DNA from: Leeuwenhoekiella aestuarii | GTDB taxonomy: Bacteria > Bacteroidota > Bacteroidia > Flavobacteriales > Flavobacteriaceae | Reading direction: 5' to 3' | Length of the DNA stretch: 55,512 bases | NCBI RefSeq assembly: GCF_004104055.1 | Contig: NZ_QOVJ01000014.1 | Location: 1 to 55,512, forward strand | Shown: in pieces, positions 39,815-48,356 of the stretch | Layout of the letters: each line of letters opens with the position of its first letter | Numbering within the stretch: position 1 is the first letter of the stretch | The notes under the pieces: generated by a model | Databases searched by the model: none | The model's input: the letters and a program-made list of their open reading frames with translations, nothing else | What the model was told of the DNA's origin: nothing | Made by a program: the position numbers and the translations under genes

Positions 39815-39846
39815 AAAGCCGGCTAATCCCCTGATTAACCGACTTT
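39815..39846 (-). terminator. intrinsic terminator at the end of the defence unit
   Basis: On the - strand a 14-base stem AAAGTCGGTTAATC/GATTAGCCGGCTTT with two G-U pairs and a 4-base loop, followed by CTATTTTAG. It lies 118 bases after the stop of the 77-residue gene. On the + strand the same two positions are mismatches, so it favours - strand transcripts. Confidence 0.75.
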
Positions 39847-39964
39847 CATCCCCAACTTAAACTTGTTATTCTCTTAGTATTCAGCCACACCAATTGATTT
39901 AGAATATTTGTAATGCTAATCGTAATTGATCAAATTGAATCCTTCACGTTTTCCATTGCACCAT

Positions 39965-40198
39965 TTAATTTGAATTCCCCTCTCCTTTTTGAGTCTTGTG
40001 TGTTTTTGAATATTTCAATAGGATTTCTTCCAACGAATTGTAATATGCTTTGAAGTTGGCTACACGCATCTGGTCTGAGTCAATACCCAATTCCTGTTCA
40101 GGTATCTCCTCAATGTATTTTGATAACTCTGGAAATTTATCGTGGATTTTCAACGTAATATCAATAATCTCGCGTTCTAATTGGGCTTTACTTTTCAT
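39965..40198 (-). CDS. conserved small hypothetical protein
   Basis: A 77-residue soluble, mostly helical protein (AQLEREIIDITLKIHDKFPELSKYIEEIP, FKAYYNSLEEILLKYSKTH). I recall similar proteins beside Bacteroidota stress genes but know no function. It is the last gene before a good terminator and lies 102 bases after the rubrerythrin lipoprotein. Confidence 0.65.
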   Translation of the reverse strand: MKSKAQLEREIIDITLKIHDKFPELSKYIEEIPEQELGIDSDQMRVANFKAYYNSLEEILLKYSKTHKTQKGEGNSN

Positions 40199-40300
40199 TT
40201 TATAGGGCTTAATTTGATAAAAATCAAATACTCAACACTCCTCAGAATCGTGGCAGTTGCGAATTTTTGTGAATTATTTTCTTCGCTTAACTCTTGTCTT

Positions 40301-41011
40301 TTATAAGCTTGTTACTTTAATAAAAAGCTTAGAGTCTGTCATTGATATCTCGCAACGTGCCGGAGCAACGGTTGCATAGGTATTCCCACAAGTGGGGCAT
40401 AAAAAATAAAGTTTGGCAAGTGTATTATCTGTTCTATTTTTTAATGCGGCCAGCGCTTCAATATAAAAATCCCTGTGCTTCTGCTCTACTTTATAGGCAT
40501 AGGTGAGACTTATTTGCGCCATATAATTTCCCGCTGCATTAGCATTTTTTATGAACTCAGGATACATTGTATTGAATTCGTAACTCTCGCCTTCAATAGA
40601 TTCTTCCAGGTTTTCTGTAGTCGATTTTACTGTGAACTCAGGAGTAATTTCAGGAATGGTTTCTCCCATTCGTATTAATACAACTTTATGATTATTGGCG
40701 TGAATCAATTCGGCTTCTGAAGCCGCTTTAAATAATAATGCAATTTCAGGATGACCCTCATCTGCAGCTTTTTTACTATACGCCGCATATTTAAAATGTG
40801 CCGTGGTCTCACCTTTATACGCATCGTGCATATTCTGAATGGTAAGCTTTTGAGGATCCTGTTTTTCAACAGATACATCTTCTGTTCCTTCAGTATTGAG
40901 TTCTTCTGTAGTCGAAACGGCACTCGTATCGGCTATTTTTTCTTTACAGGATTGGAATACCATTCCGAAGAAAACTAGCGCTAAAGCATATACTAAAATT
41001 GATTTTTTCAT
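40301..41011 (-). CDS. rubrerythrin-like diiron lipoprotein
   Basis: Exported diiron protein of about 236 residues. ATG at 41011 gives a lipoprotein signal (MKKSILVYALALVFFG, lipobox FQSCKE) and is preferred over the longer frame from 41044. The four-helix core has all expected ligands: E in KGETTAHF, E-x2-H in AELIHANNH, E in EGESYEF and E-x2-H in VEQKHRDFY. The C-terminal rubredoxin-like part keeps CPTCGN but the second pair is reduced to a single Cys (ARCEIS), so an Fe(Cys)4 centre is unlikely. Cytosolic rubrerythrins detoxify peroxide; this one would act in the periplasm or at the outer membrane. Confidence 0.85.
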   Translation of the reverse strand: MKKSILVYALALVFFGMVFQSCKEKIADTSAVSTTEELNTEGTEDVSVEKQDPQKLTIQNMHDAYKGETTAHFKYAAYSKKAADEGHPEIALLFKAASEAELIHANNHKVVLIRMGETIPEITPEFTVKSTTENLEESIEGESYEFNTMYPEFIKNANAAGNYMAQISLTYAYKVEQKHRDFYIEALAALKNRTDNTLAKLYFLCPTCGNTYATVAPARCEISMTDSKLFIKVTSL

Positions 41012-41089
41012 GGGTTCTATAGTTATATATGGTGTATTCTGCACACACCGTTTTGTGCAGCACAGTCATTAAATTGAATTCGTATTGTA

Positions 41090-41557
41090 TTAGTCTGTGT
41101 TTTGGGTTTCAAAATCAGGCAATGCCAATTCTATACCCGCGCCGTGTTTAAAAACCAGCTCTCCTCCCAGGTATCCTGTTCTGGCAATAAAACCTACTAA
41201 AACGGCAAAGAGTAAAAAACTAACGCCTTGTAACCAGGCTTTTTTGTAGTTTAAAAAATGCATTGCCACACGCAGGAGTGCTGTGCCTATTGCCAGCCAA
41301 AGCGTTATAGTGGCAGCATCTTCGTGTAACTCTAAGGGTTCCTGTAAAATACCATCGGTCATCCCGTCACCGGCATAACCGCCGCTTATATAAGCCGCAA
41401 TGGTACCAAGCGCTCCAAGGAGTAGCAGGTAAAAAGCGGCATTTTTAAAAAAATGCTTTTTAGTGATTAGCGCGACGGCTTCTGTTATAAATCCTATCAG
41501 CAGTAAGGCTATAGGAAAATGGATAAGCATCGCGTGCAAATGAGGTGCTGTGATCAT
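41090..41557 (-). CDS. DUF2231-family inner membrane protein
   Basis: A 155-residue protein with four membrane helices. Histidines at helix borders (LHAMLIHFPIALL, LELHEDAATIT, LVFKHGAGI) match the DUF2231 pattern and could hold a heme or metal. Such proteins often lie beside redox genes. Here it is between the rubrerythrin lipoprotein and the eRF1-like gene. Confidence 0.78.
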   Translation of the reverse strand: MITAPHLHAMLIHFPIALLLIGFITEAVALITKKHFFKNAAFYLLLLGALGTIAAYISGGYAGDGMTDGILQEPLELHEDAATITLWLAIGTALLRVAMHFLNYKKAWLQGVSFLLFAVLVGFIARTGYLGGELVFKHGAGIELALPDFETQNTD

Positions 41558-41632
41558 ATAGGTTTTGTGACTATTGAATTATAAAAAGACATTTCCCACT
41601 TGAGCTTAAGCGCGTTGAATTGCCTGAAGCAT

Positions 41633-42019
41633 TTAAAGTGTGCGCCTAGAAAAATGATTTTTAATAAATAAATGTTTTTCTGAGTCTGTCATTTTATCTG
41701 CCGACTCTATATCAATCCTTATATTTTTAAAATGAGAGTCGGTACTTAGAAAATTATAGAGTTCTGTTTTTGCATCAGTAGGGCCAAACAGTAACACGTG
41801 ATTGTAGTTTAAGATAGCATCGGCTATCTCTTTATAATAGGCCTCGTTCATTTGCTGGCGCTTGTTGTGCATACTTTTTTCACTTCTATTCAACACTTCT
41901 TCTTTTGTTTCTGCAGTAAATTTTGAGGTGATATTCTTATTTTTTCTTTTAGTGGTACTGTGTATAAGATTGGCCATTGCATGATCCATCCAGATGCCCA
42001 GATTTTTTGGTGTTTCCAT
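41633..42019 (-). CDS. conserved protein resembling the central domain of eRF1/Pelota (baeRF-like)
   Basis: A 128-residue protein: LGIWMDHAMANLIHS at the start, SEKSMHNKRQQMNEAYYKEIADAIL in the middle, then HVLLFGPTDAKTELYNFL and ADKMTDSEKHLFIKNHF. The LLFGPTDAK-x3-(Y)-x2-L stretch is like the hydrophobic-GPG-x2-K segment of the middle domain of Pelota/eRF1, and the start resembles the first strand of that fold. Bacterial eRF1-like proteins are suspected to act on stalled ribosomes. The assignment is tentative. Confidence 0.5.
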   Translation of the reverse strand: METPKNLGIWMDHAMANLIHSTTKRKNKNITSKFTAETKEEVLNRSEKSMHNKRQQMNEAYYKEIADAILNYNHVLLFGPTDAKTELYNFLSTDSHFKNIRIDIESADKMTDSEKHLFIKNHFSRRTL

Positions 42020-42132
42020 TTTTTATGTTATTTAATTTCTAGTGTGATCCTAATCAGTTCACTCTTCTCCCATAAGCAGTGGGATCTTCCCTCATACATG
42101 TTTATATTGTTTAAAAACAGGTGGTTTTTTCA

Positions 42133-42600
42133 TTAACTGTCAATTAGAATGGGATCCACTTTTATTGCTATTTCCATACTTATTTTTGACTTGATCGAAT
42201 GTGATATCAGGCAGGCGTGTTCAGCTTTCTTTACAATGCGTATGGCTTTGTTGCGCAAGCCTTCATTTTGAATAAACACGGTAGGTTTCAGTAGTATTTC
42301 ACTCATCATCCAGACGCCGTCTACCTGCTCCAGTCTGCCTTTTGCATTACAGCTAAAACCCGTGAATTCTAAAGTTGAATTTTCGGCTATTGCCAGAAAG
42401 GTAGTCATCAAACAGCCACTCACCGATTCTACAAATAAATGTTCTGGTGACCAGATGCCAGGCATTCCTTTAAAAAATTCAACCGGTGTAGCCACTTCAA
42501 TAGCAACGCCCATCTCATTCATAAGCTCTGGGCAAGAAAGCAAGCCTTTGCGGTGACTTTGCCAGGTTAAGTCTACATTATAATGATGTACCATGATCAT
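42133..42600 (-). CDS. OsmC/Ohr-family peroxiredoxin-like protein
   Basis: A 155-residue protein with the two redox cysteines of the family: SVSGCLMTTFLAIAE and KKAEHACLISHSIKS. OsmC proteins reduce organic hydroperoxides with thiol help. The alternative ATG at 42594 removes two residues. It lies in the defence unit behind peroxiredoxin and DUF2892. Confidence 0.88.
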   Translation of the reverse strand: MIMVHHYNVDLTWQSHRKGLLSCPELMNEMGVAIEVATPVEFFKGMPGIWSPEHLFVESVSGCLMTTFLAIAENSTLEFTGFSCNAKGRLEQVDGVWMMSEILLKPTVFIQNEGLRNKAIRIVKKAEHACLISHSIKSKISMEIAIKVDPILIDS

Positions 42601-42617
42601 ACGTGTAATTTTTAGTG

Positions 42618-42821
42618 TTAATTATTCATTGCGCTGCTTATTCGAAAAAGGCGATACATGGGGCAAAAACCCAAAAAACCTGTGACAACGAGTATAAGAA
42701 CAGGAATCAATACTAAAAACGAAAAGGTTCCTGTAATTACCTGCGCTGCATAAAGGAGAAGAATTATAAAAGAAACGGTAAATCTCAGAACACTATCTAA
42801 AATATTCATGTTCAATATCAT
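42618..42821 (-). CDS. DUF2892-like small membrane protein
   Basis: About 67 residues with two hydrophobic helices (SVLRFTVSFIILLLYAAQVITG and FSFLVLIPVLILVVTGFLGFCPMYRLF) and the CPMYRLF end typical of DUF2892, a module also found fused to rhodanese domains. I choose ATG at 42821, which overlaps the peroxiredoxin stop as ATGA; a later ATG at 42809 is possible. Confidence 0.72.
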   Translation of the reverse strand: MILNMNILDSVLRFTVSFIILLLYAAQVITGTFSFLVLIPVLILVVTGFLGFCPMYRLFRISSAMNN

Positions 42822-43543
42822 ATAGTTATTTCTTTTTCGCATGCCTCTGCTATATGTTCTTTACTGAGTTTTTTAGTGCAAAAAAACCAGTCTGCGCAGG
42901 TGAGCTCTTCATCTTCGCATTGCATACGCTCTTTTGCTAAGCCGCACGAACCTGCAGGTGGTACGATAACATCATCGCCGGGTTGCCAGTCTGCGGGTGT
43001 GGCTACATCAAAAGCATCTGCTGTTTGCATCGCAATCAAGGCGCGTTTGAGTTCGTTAAAATTTCTTCCCATCGAAAGCGGATAGTAAATAAGCGCGCGT
43101 ATGATTCCTTTAGGATCTACAAAGAAAACAGCACGCACCGCTTTTGTAGAACTTTCTCCCGGCTGAATCATTCCGTATTTTTTGGCCACTTCCATCGTGA
43201 TGTCCTCAATAAGCGGGAAATTGACTTCTACGTTTTTCATACCCTTGAATTCGATTTTTTCTTTAATCGTACGTAACCAGGCAATGTGGCTGTAAAGGCC
43301 GTCAATAGACAACCCTACGAGCTTACAATTGAGTGCGTTAAACTCTGGCTCTCTACTGGCAAACGTCATAAACTCAGAAGTACACACGGGCGTAAAATCT
43401 GCAGGATGACTAAAGAGTATCACCCAGTTGCCCCTATAATCCTGCGGAAAGTTGATGGGTCCCTGAGTAGTCACTGCTTTAAAATGTGGTGCCTCATCCC
43501 CTATTCTGGGTAACGAGACTAGTGCTTCAAATGAAGAATCCAT
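42818..43543 (-). CDS. AhpC/Prx6-type peroxiredoxin
   Basis: A 241-residue thiol peroxidase. The peroxidatic cysteine is C54 in HPADFTPVCTSEF, with the partner Arg in a downstream block (AVRAVFFVDPKGIIRALIYYP). The long C-terminal arm with CADWFFCTKKL is the form seen in archaeal-type and Prx6-like enzymes, where these cysteines resolve the sulfenate. Second gene of the defence unit. Confidence 0.92.
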   Translation of the reverse strand: MDSSFEALVSLPRIGDEAPHFKAVTTQGPINFPQDYRGNWVILFSHPADFTPVCTSEFMTFASREPEFNALNCKLVGLSIDGLYSHIAWLRTIKEKIEFKGMKNVEVNFPLIEDITMEVAKKYGMIQPGESSTKAVRAVFFVDPKGIIRALIYYPLSMGRNFNELKRALIAMQTADAFDVATPADWQPGDDVIVPPAGSCGLAKERMQCEDEELTCADWFFCTKKLSKEHIAEACEKEITI

Positions 43544-43596
43544 AGATATAGGGTTGAATTAAAAGCGAAAGCCGTTTAGCTCCCGCTTAACTAAAT

Positions 43597-44265
43597 TTAA
43601 TAGACTAATGAATAATCATAATCTACCGTGAGTTCATTATTTACGTGTAATACCCCAGGTGTATTCCAAGCAATACGACCGGCTTCATCTTTTTGATACC
43701 ACGAAGTAACCTCGCCAGAAAGTGTAACGGTAGAACCTTTTACCCGTACGGCAATGTCTTTATCATTAATGGCGCTGCGCTTCAAGGCCTGTTCTACATC
43801 GTGCTGCTCAATCTTATCTCTCGATTCTGGATTGATTTTAATGCTGTTGGTCACCCCTTTAACGCCCATTAAAATGTGAACAGCTTCTTCGGCAGCTTCT
43901 CTTTGGTAATTCCATGGAAGCTCTCCCTCGAGGGTAATCCAACCTTCTTCAACGGTTATAGCTATCATATCTCTAGGTATAGACCAGTTTGCATTAAGAG
44001 AGACCAAAGCCTCTTCAGCCACTTCCTCATCAGTTTTTGACCAGAGACTGGGAAATTTTACTATTATATTTTCAACTAAGGCTTTAACGCCAATAACTTT
44101 TTTAGCTGCTTGCTCAGCTTCAATTTTCTTTAAATAATTATCTACTGTACCGGTTAGGGAAACCACACCATCTTTTGCAGTAACGCCTATCTCTGCCGCG
44201 TGTAATAAAGGTTCCCAGCGTATGGCATTTTGGACATCGGTTTGTAACTCTGCGTTGCTTTTCAT
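43597..44265 (-). CDS. triple BON-domain protein
   Basis: Three BON domains in 222 residues (about 3-70, 78-145, 150-218). Each shows the pattern of a helix, V-x-DG-V-x-L-x-G-x-V, helix, then V-x-N (GVVSLTGTV, GWITLEGEL, STVTLSGEV). No signal peptide is visible, so it is cytosolic or membrane-associated. BON proteins bind phospholipids or other surfaces under osmotic and envelope stress. First gene of the defence unit, 71 bases after an island motif copy. Confidence 0.88.
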   Translation of the reverse strand: MKSNAELQTDVQNAIRWEPLLHAAEIGVTAKDGVVSLTGTVDNYLKKIEAEQAAKKVIGVKALVENIIVKFPSLWSKTDEEVAEEALVSLNANWSIPRDMIAITVEEGWITLEGELPWNYQREAAEEAVHILMGVKGVTNSIKINPESRDKIEQHDVEQALKRSAINDKDIAVRVKGSTVTLSGEVTSWYQKDEAGRIAWNTPGVLHVNNELTVDYDYSLVY

Positions 44266-44336
44266 CTTTAAATTATTTAGACTGCTACAGACTTATAACA
44301 GCACCTTAAAGGTCTGGAAATACAGTGGGTAATGTA

Positions 44337-44372
44337 TTGTACAATTAGTCAGAATCATTGCATAACTCCCAC
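44337..44372 (-). promoter_or_regulatory. island promoter motif, copy 6 (upstream of BON/peroxiredoxin unit)
   Basis: Read on the - strand: left block GTGGGAGTTATGCAA, then TGATTCTGACTAA, right block TTGTACAA. This is one of the two strongest copies. It ends 71 bases before the BON gene start. Confidence 0.68.
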
Positions 44373-44406
44373 ATTTTGACTTTTTAGTGCGCTCAACGCG
44401 GAAGAG

Positions 44407-45120
44407 TTAACCCATTATTTTTACTCCGATCATTCCCGATAAAAAACCCAGACTCGCACCCAGTGCCGGGATGTAATTTTTTTTCATTTTAGATAAAGGC
44501 GCGATATCCTGAAATATCAAATACACTATACCGCCGGAAGCAAAAAGCATCAATACTCCTGTAGCGAGTGGTTTGTCTGCTAAAAAGTAAAAGCCAACAA
44601 GTGCTGAAGCTACTCCTGAAAAACTCAAGACGAAAAGGATGGCAAGACACAAGACTGTACTATACATTTCCTTTAAATCGATATAAGCATTAAATGCTTC
44701 CGGAACATTCTGAAGTCCTATGACCACAGCCAGCAGAATTCCCAGATCCGGATCCTGGGTAAAAACAGCACCCATTGCAATCGCTTCGGGGATAAAATCG
44801 GCCAGCATTCCTAATAATTGCGGCAGAGATCCTTTCTGCTTGTCGAGGTAGCGATCCAGCAGATAAAATGAAAAAGCTCCACCCAGAAAACTCACAATAA
44901 CAGGAATGATTTGCAGGGTTTCCATACCATATGGTATAAGTACCAAAGCAACCGCTGCCATCAAAATACCTCCACCAAAGGCGGTGATACTGTGTAAGAT
45001 TTCGGCTTTGATTAATCCCGATTTTACAAACGCTCCGAAATAATACGACGCAATACCTCCTATGATTATTGTTGAGCCCGAAAGCATCGCATAAATCAGG
45101 AGGTATTCTAGTGTCGTCAT
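44407..45120 (-). CDS. ZIP-family metal transporter
   Basis: An inner-membrane transporter of 237 residues with about eight helices. Metal-site motifs are seen in DFIPEAIAMGAVF and GLQNVPEAFNAY, where the common HNxPEG is changed to QNVPEA. ZIP proteins bring Zn2+, Fe2+ or other divalent metals into the cytosol. Last gene of the dehydrogenase/YceI/barrel/ZIP unit. Confidence 0.82.
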   Translation of the reverse strand: MTTLEYLLIYAMLSGSTIIIGGIASYYFGAFVKSGLIKAEILHSITAFGGGILMAAVALVLIPYGMETLQIIPVIVSFLGGAFSFYLLDRYLDKQKGSLPQLLGMLADFIPEAIAMGAVFTQDPDLGILLAVVIGLQNVPEAFNAYIDLKEMYSTVLCLAILFVLSFSGVASALVGFYFLADKPLATGVLMLFASGGIVYLIFQDIAPLSKMKKNYIPALGASLGFLSGMIGVKIMG

Positions 45121-45132
45121 GGTATGTTGAAT

Positions 45133-46416
45133 TTAGAAACTGATAGCTGCTTCCAGATTTACCCCATCAAACTGGGCTCCTGCAAATCTGCCGGTCCAGG
45201 CGTTGCCTTTGTAATTTTGATCTACATATTCTGCCTTAAGCACAATATTTTTAGACAAAAACCAGCCACCACCCAGATTCAAGCGCGTGATCTCCAGATC
45301 CTGGGTATCACTTTCTAAAGCCTGTCCTTTAACCGTGTTGTACCTTCCGGCGATAAAGAAGCGTTCATCCTGACCAAAACGATACACCAACTCACCAGCC
45401 AATTGTGTAAAATCACCCTCTTTTTGAGCTACAGTACCTGTTGTGGTATTGCTTCCTAATGCACGTTCAAAAATTCCGAAGAACTCAATCCCCTTGTACT
45501 TGATAAACGGATTGATCTGAAAAGCAGTTAACTTCTTAAACCGCGGATTAAAACGGCCTTCAAACTCGCCACCCTGAGTTGCCCCATCAACATCTGGGAT
45601 GGTATGTAAAACATTGTAATAGCGCCCGCCAGTACGGTCACCCCCGTATAAATACGTACCCGTAGAAGTTCCGTGATTACTATAAATAGATCCGGTTAGA
45701 CGAAAACGCATTTCGCTTCCCAGACTCTCGTCAAAGCCTATTTTACCGTAAAAGGAAGGTTTGTTGTCTGTATTCTCGTTGACGGTGACACTCTGGTTGA
45801 GTTTCCCATTGGTGATACCGGCAACAAGCAGCAATCCATTTTTTTGAAGCGTAATTTCTCCAAATGCTTCTGTAGAAAACGAATCCATAATATAATTGCC
45901 TACAAAAGGATTGAAAATCGCCCGGGCGTTGTCTGTACGTCTAAAGTGCGCATCGCCGTAATTGAACTCGTCGAGACCTATGGTGATGGTTGTGTATTTC
46001 ATAAGCTCTTCTAAAAGTCCGGGGCTTACAAAATCGAGCTTGTCTATTTGAATATGACCGCCTTTAACCCAGGTTTCTTCGTGATGCTGAGAAGATAAAT
46101 AGAGTTTTAAATGCATACGCACCCCATCAATCAACTGCACATCCAGGTTTAAATTAGCCGATGGCAGATTAAAATCTGACCCTAATTCTACCAGATTATT
46201 GGCATCATTGCTCTGATCCAGACTTTGAAACTGCATCGCAAAGTCTCCTCCTACCCGCACCCGCACGCCTTCATAAGCGATGGTGTCTTCTTTTGAAGTT
46301 TCAAACACATTAAGTCCTAATTGGCTGTTGGGTCTAAAATATTGTAAATTCTTTTGTTGTGCATTTGATGCAAAAACCATCAGGCATACCGAAATTGTAA
46401 GAATATATTTTGTCAT
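45133..46416 (-). CDS. outer membrane beta-barrel protein, porin-like
   Basis: A 427-residue protein with signal peptide ending SNAQQ, alternating beta strands throughout and a terminal aromatic residue (LEAAISF). The pattern, with VRVGGDFAMQFQSL and NPFVGNYIMDSF, is like OprP/OprO-type porins. Its neighbours, ZIP and YceI, hint at metal or small-molecule passage, but the substrate is unknown. Confidence 0.75.
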   Translation of the reverse strand: MTKYILTISVCLMVFASNAQQKNLQYFRPNSQLGLNVFETSKEDTIAYEGVRVRVGGDFAMQFQSLDQSNDANNLVELGSDFNLPSANLNLDVQLIDGVRMHLKLYLSSQHHEETWVKGGHIQIDKLDFVSPGLLEELMKYTTITIGLDEFNYGDAHFRRTDNARAIFNPFVGNYIMDSFSTEAFGEITLQKNGLLLVAGITNGKLNQSVTVNENTDNKPSFYGKIGFDESLGSEMRFRLTGSIYSNHGTSTGTYLYGGDRTGGRYYNVLHTIPDVDGATQGGEFEGRFNPRFKKLTAFQINPFIKYKGIEFFGIFERALGSNTTTGTVAQKEGDFTQLAGELVYRFGQDERFFIAGRYNTVKGQALESDTQDLEITRLNLGGGWFLSKNIVLKAEYVDQNYKGNAWTGRFAGAQFDGVNLEAAISF

Positions 46417-46438
46417 TTTTTCTATATAAATATTGAGG

Positions 46439-47041
46439 TTATATTTTTTCTGGTTTGCTGTAGATCACATCAAAACCCAGCGTGAGGTCTTCATCTGTTT
46501 TCATAAGTCCCATCATAAAAGAGGGCGGCTCCACATTATAATCGGTCATATTTAGCTGGTATTCCCCTTTGCAGGAAATAGCGTTAGGTGAGTGAACGAC
46601 CAGGTGCAGATTCATGACAATATCTTTGGTCACTCCCGCGACCGTTAATTTCCCTTTGGTTTGTAATAAATAGCCGCCTTTTTCAGGAGCGATTTGAGAA
46701 GAAGACAAGATGTAGTGAATTTCTTTATACGTATCGCTTTTCAACGCTTTGTACGCGTTTTTATCAAGGCCTTTGCTGTCACTTTTAAGGTTTAAGACTT
46801 CCAGATTAAACGTGAGTGCATCCAGTGATTTTAGTGTATTCCCATCGTTTGTATCAAATGTAAACCGGGCTTCCCCATTTGATTTTTTAGCATCCATCTC
46901 CCAGTCGTGCAAGGTAGAGCTGCCGTTTAGCCGCATATCAATTTGCCGCGTCTTTTCTATCGTAAAGGTTTCCTGCGCATTTAGAAAAGGGACATTAATG
47001 AGCATCAAAATCAACACGATCTTGTTTAGGTAGGTATTCAT
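46439..47041 (-). CDS. YceI-like periplasmic protein
   Basis: A 200-residue protein with signal peptide (to LNAQ) and a YceI-type lipocalin-like barrel: NGSSTLHDWEMDAK, KGKLTVAGVTKDIVMNLHL and a final TLGFDVIY. YceI proteins bind isoprenoid-like molecules and are induced by stress or alkaline pH in other bacteria. Confidence 0.82.
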   Translation of the reverse strand: MNTYLNKIVLILMLINVPFLNAQETFTIEKTRQIDMRLNGSSTLHDWEMDAKKSNGEARFTFDTNDGNTLKSLDALTFNLEVLNLKSDSKGLDKNAYKALKSDTYKEIHYILSSSQIAPEKGGYLLQTKGKLTVAGVTKDIVMNLHLVVHSPNAISCKGEYQLNMTDYNVEPPSFMMGLMKTDEDLTLGFDVIYSKPEKI

Positions 47042-47068
47042 AAGGGTGTTTTTGTTTTAGTTTATAAA

Positions 47069-48172
47069 TCAATTAGAAAGAATAATCTTAAGGACTTTGC
47101 TTTTTGAAGCATTCTCAAAAACCTCATAGGCTTTAAGTATCTCGTCTAGTTTAAAATGGTGGGTAATTAATTGTTCGGGCTTGATTTTACCAGAAACCAG
47201 GGTTTTAAGAAGCATAGGAGTCGTGTTAGTATTAACCAGCCCCATTGTAATTGTGATATTTTTAATCCACAAATCCTGAATTTCAAGACTTACCGGTTTA
47301 CCATGAACGCCTACGTTAGCTACGTGGCCGCCCGGTCTAACGATTTGCTGACAAATATTAAAGGTTGCAGGTACGCCCACCGCTTCAATAGCGACATCGA
47401 CCCCGTCTGGCGTTTCATCTTTGATGCGCTGTATGGCATCTTCAATACCCGTGTTGATTCCATGGGTTGCTCCCATTTCAATTGCCATTTTGAGTCGGTT
47501 TTCATCCAGATCAATCATGTATATTTTTGCCGGTGAGTAGAATTGGGCAGTGAGTAAGGCAGCCATACCTATGGGACCGGCGCCAACAATAGCGATGGTA
47601 TCACCCGGTTTTACGCAACCGTTAATAACTCCTATTTCGTGCCCAGTGGGCAAAATATCACTTAACATAACTAATGCATCTTCGCTAACATCCTTTGGAG
47701 CGAGATACAAACTGGTATCTGCGTGCGGGATGCGCACGTACTCGGCTTGTGTACCGTTGATGAGGTTTCCTAAAATCCACCCACCATCAATGCAGTGCCC
47801 GTAGAGTTGTTTTTTACAATAATCACACGTACCGCAAGAGGTGATGCATGAGATAATCACCAGATCTCCTACTTTAAGATGGGTAACTGCGCTGCCGGTT
47901 TCGGTAATGATGCCCACGCCCTCGTGACCCAAAGTGGTCCCCGGTTTTACTGAAGATGTTTTGCCGTGCAGAATACCCAAATCGGTACCGCAAATGGTAG
48001 TCTTAACAATTTGGACAATCGCATCTGTTTCTTTTCTGATACCGGGTTTTTCAACTTCTTCATAATCAATCTCGCCCGGCCCATGATAGACTAAAGCCTT
48101 CATTTGTGTTTTGGAATGTGGAAATACTCCGTTAGAAGTTTTATTAGGCAGTGAAATGGTGTTTAAGGTCAT
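47069..48172 (-). CDS. zinc-dependent alcohol dehydrogenase (MDR family)
   Basis: Medium-chain dehydrogenase: catalytic zinc site in TTICGTDLGI and LGHEGVG, structural zinc cysteines in CGTCDYCKKQLYGHC, NAD(P) loop AIVGAGPIGMAALL with acidic residue in MIDLDENRL, suggesting NAD. Many relatives begin at MKALVYHGPG, which here is residue 24 (ATG at 48103), so the first 23 residues may not be translated. It can regenerate NAD+ by reducing acetaldehyde-type substrates, which would suit fermentative or low-oxygen growth. Confidence 0.92.
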   Translation of the reverse strand: MTLNTISLPNKTSNGVFPHSKTQMKALVYHGPGEIDYEEVEKPGIRKETDAIVQIVKTTICGTDLGILHGKTSSVKPGTTLGHEGVGIITETGSAVTHLKVGDLVIISCITSCGTCDYCKKQLYGHCIDGGWILGNLINGTQAEYVRIPHADTSLYLAPKDVSEDALVMLSDILPTGHEIGVINGCVKPGDTIAIVGAGPIGMAALLTAQFYSPAKIYMIDLDENRLKMAIEMGATHGINTGIEDAIQRIKDETPDGVDVAIEAVGVPATFNICQQIVRPGGHVANVGVHGKPVSLEIQDLWIKNITITMGLVNTNTTPMLLKTLVSGKIKPEQLITHHFKLDEILKAYEVFENASKSKVLKIILSN

Positions 48173-48239
48173 CTTGATCAGGTTTTAGATTAACAAAAAT
48201 GATAAGATGTAAAGGTTCGTTACTAGCTTGCCTGAAGCC

Positions 48240-48275
48240 TTGTACCTTGAGGGAGAAGGTTTACATAAATCCCAC
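48240..48275 (-). promoter_or_regulatory. island promoter motif, copy 7 (upstream of dehydrogenase unit)
   Basis: Read on the - strand: left block GTGGGATTTATGTAA, right block AGGTACAA, with GTACAA exactly 30 bases from the motif start. It ends 67 bases before the longer dehydrogenase start. Confidence 0.68.
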
Positions 48276-48356
48276 GTTCATCAGTTCAATGACCATATTA
48301 GATTAGAAAACAGGTGGAATCGATGAGGATAATCGAGTAATACCGCTATGTAGCAT

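Noticed and set aside
41558-41610. A sequence beginning GTGGGAAATG with CACAAA downstream, on the - strand before the DUF2231 gene, similar to the island motif.
   Set aside because: The right block is off register and the site ends only a few bases before the ATG, unlike all accepted copies.
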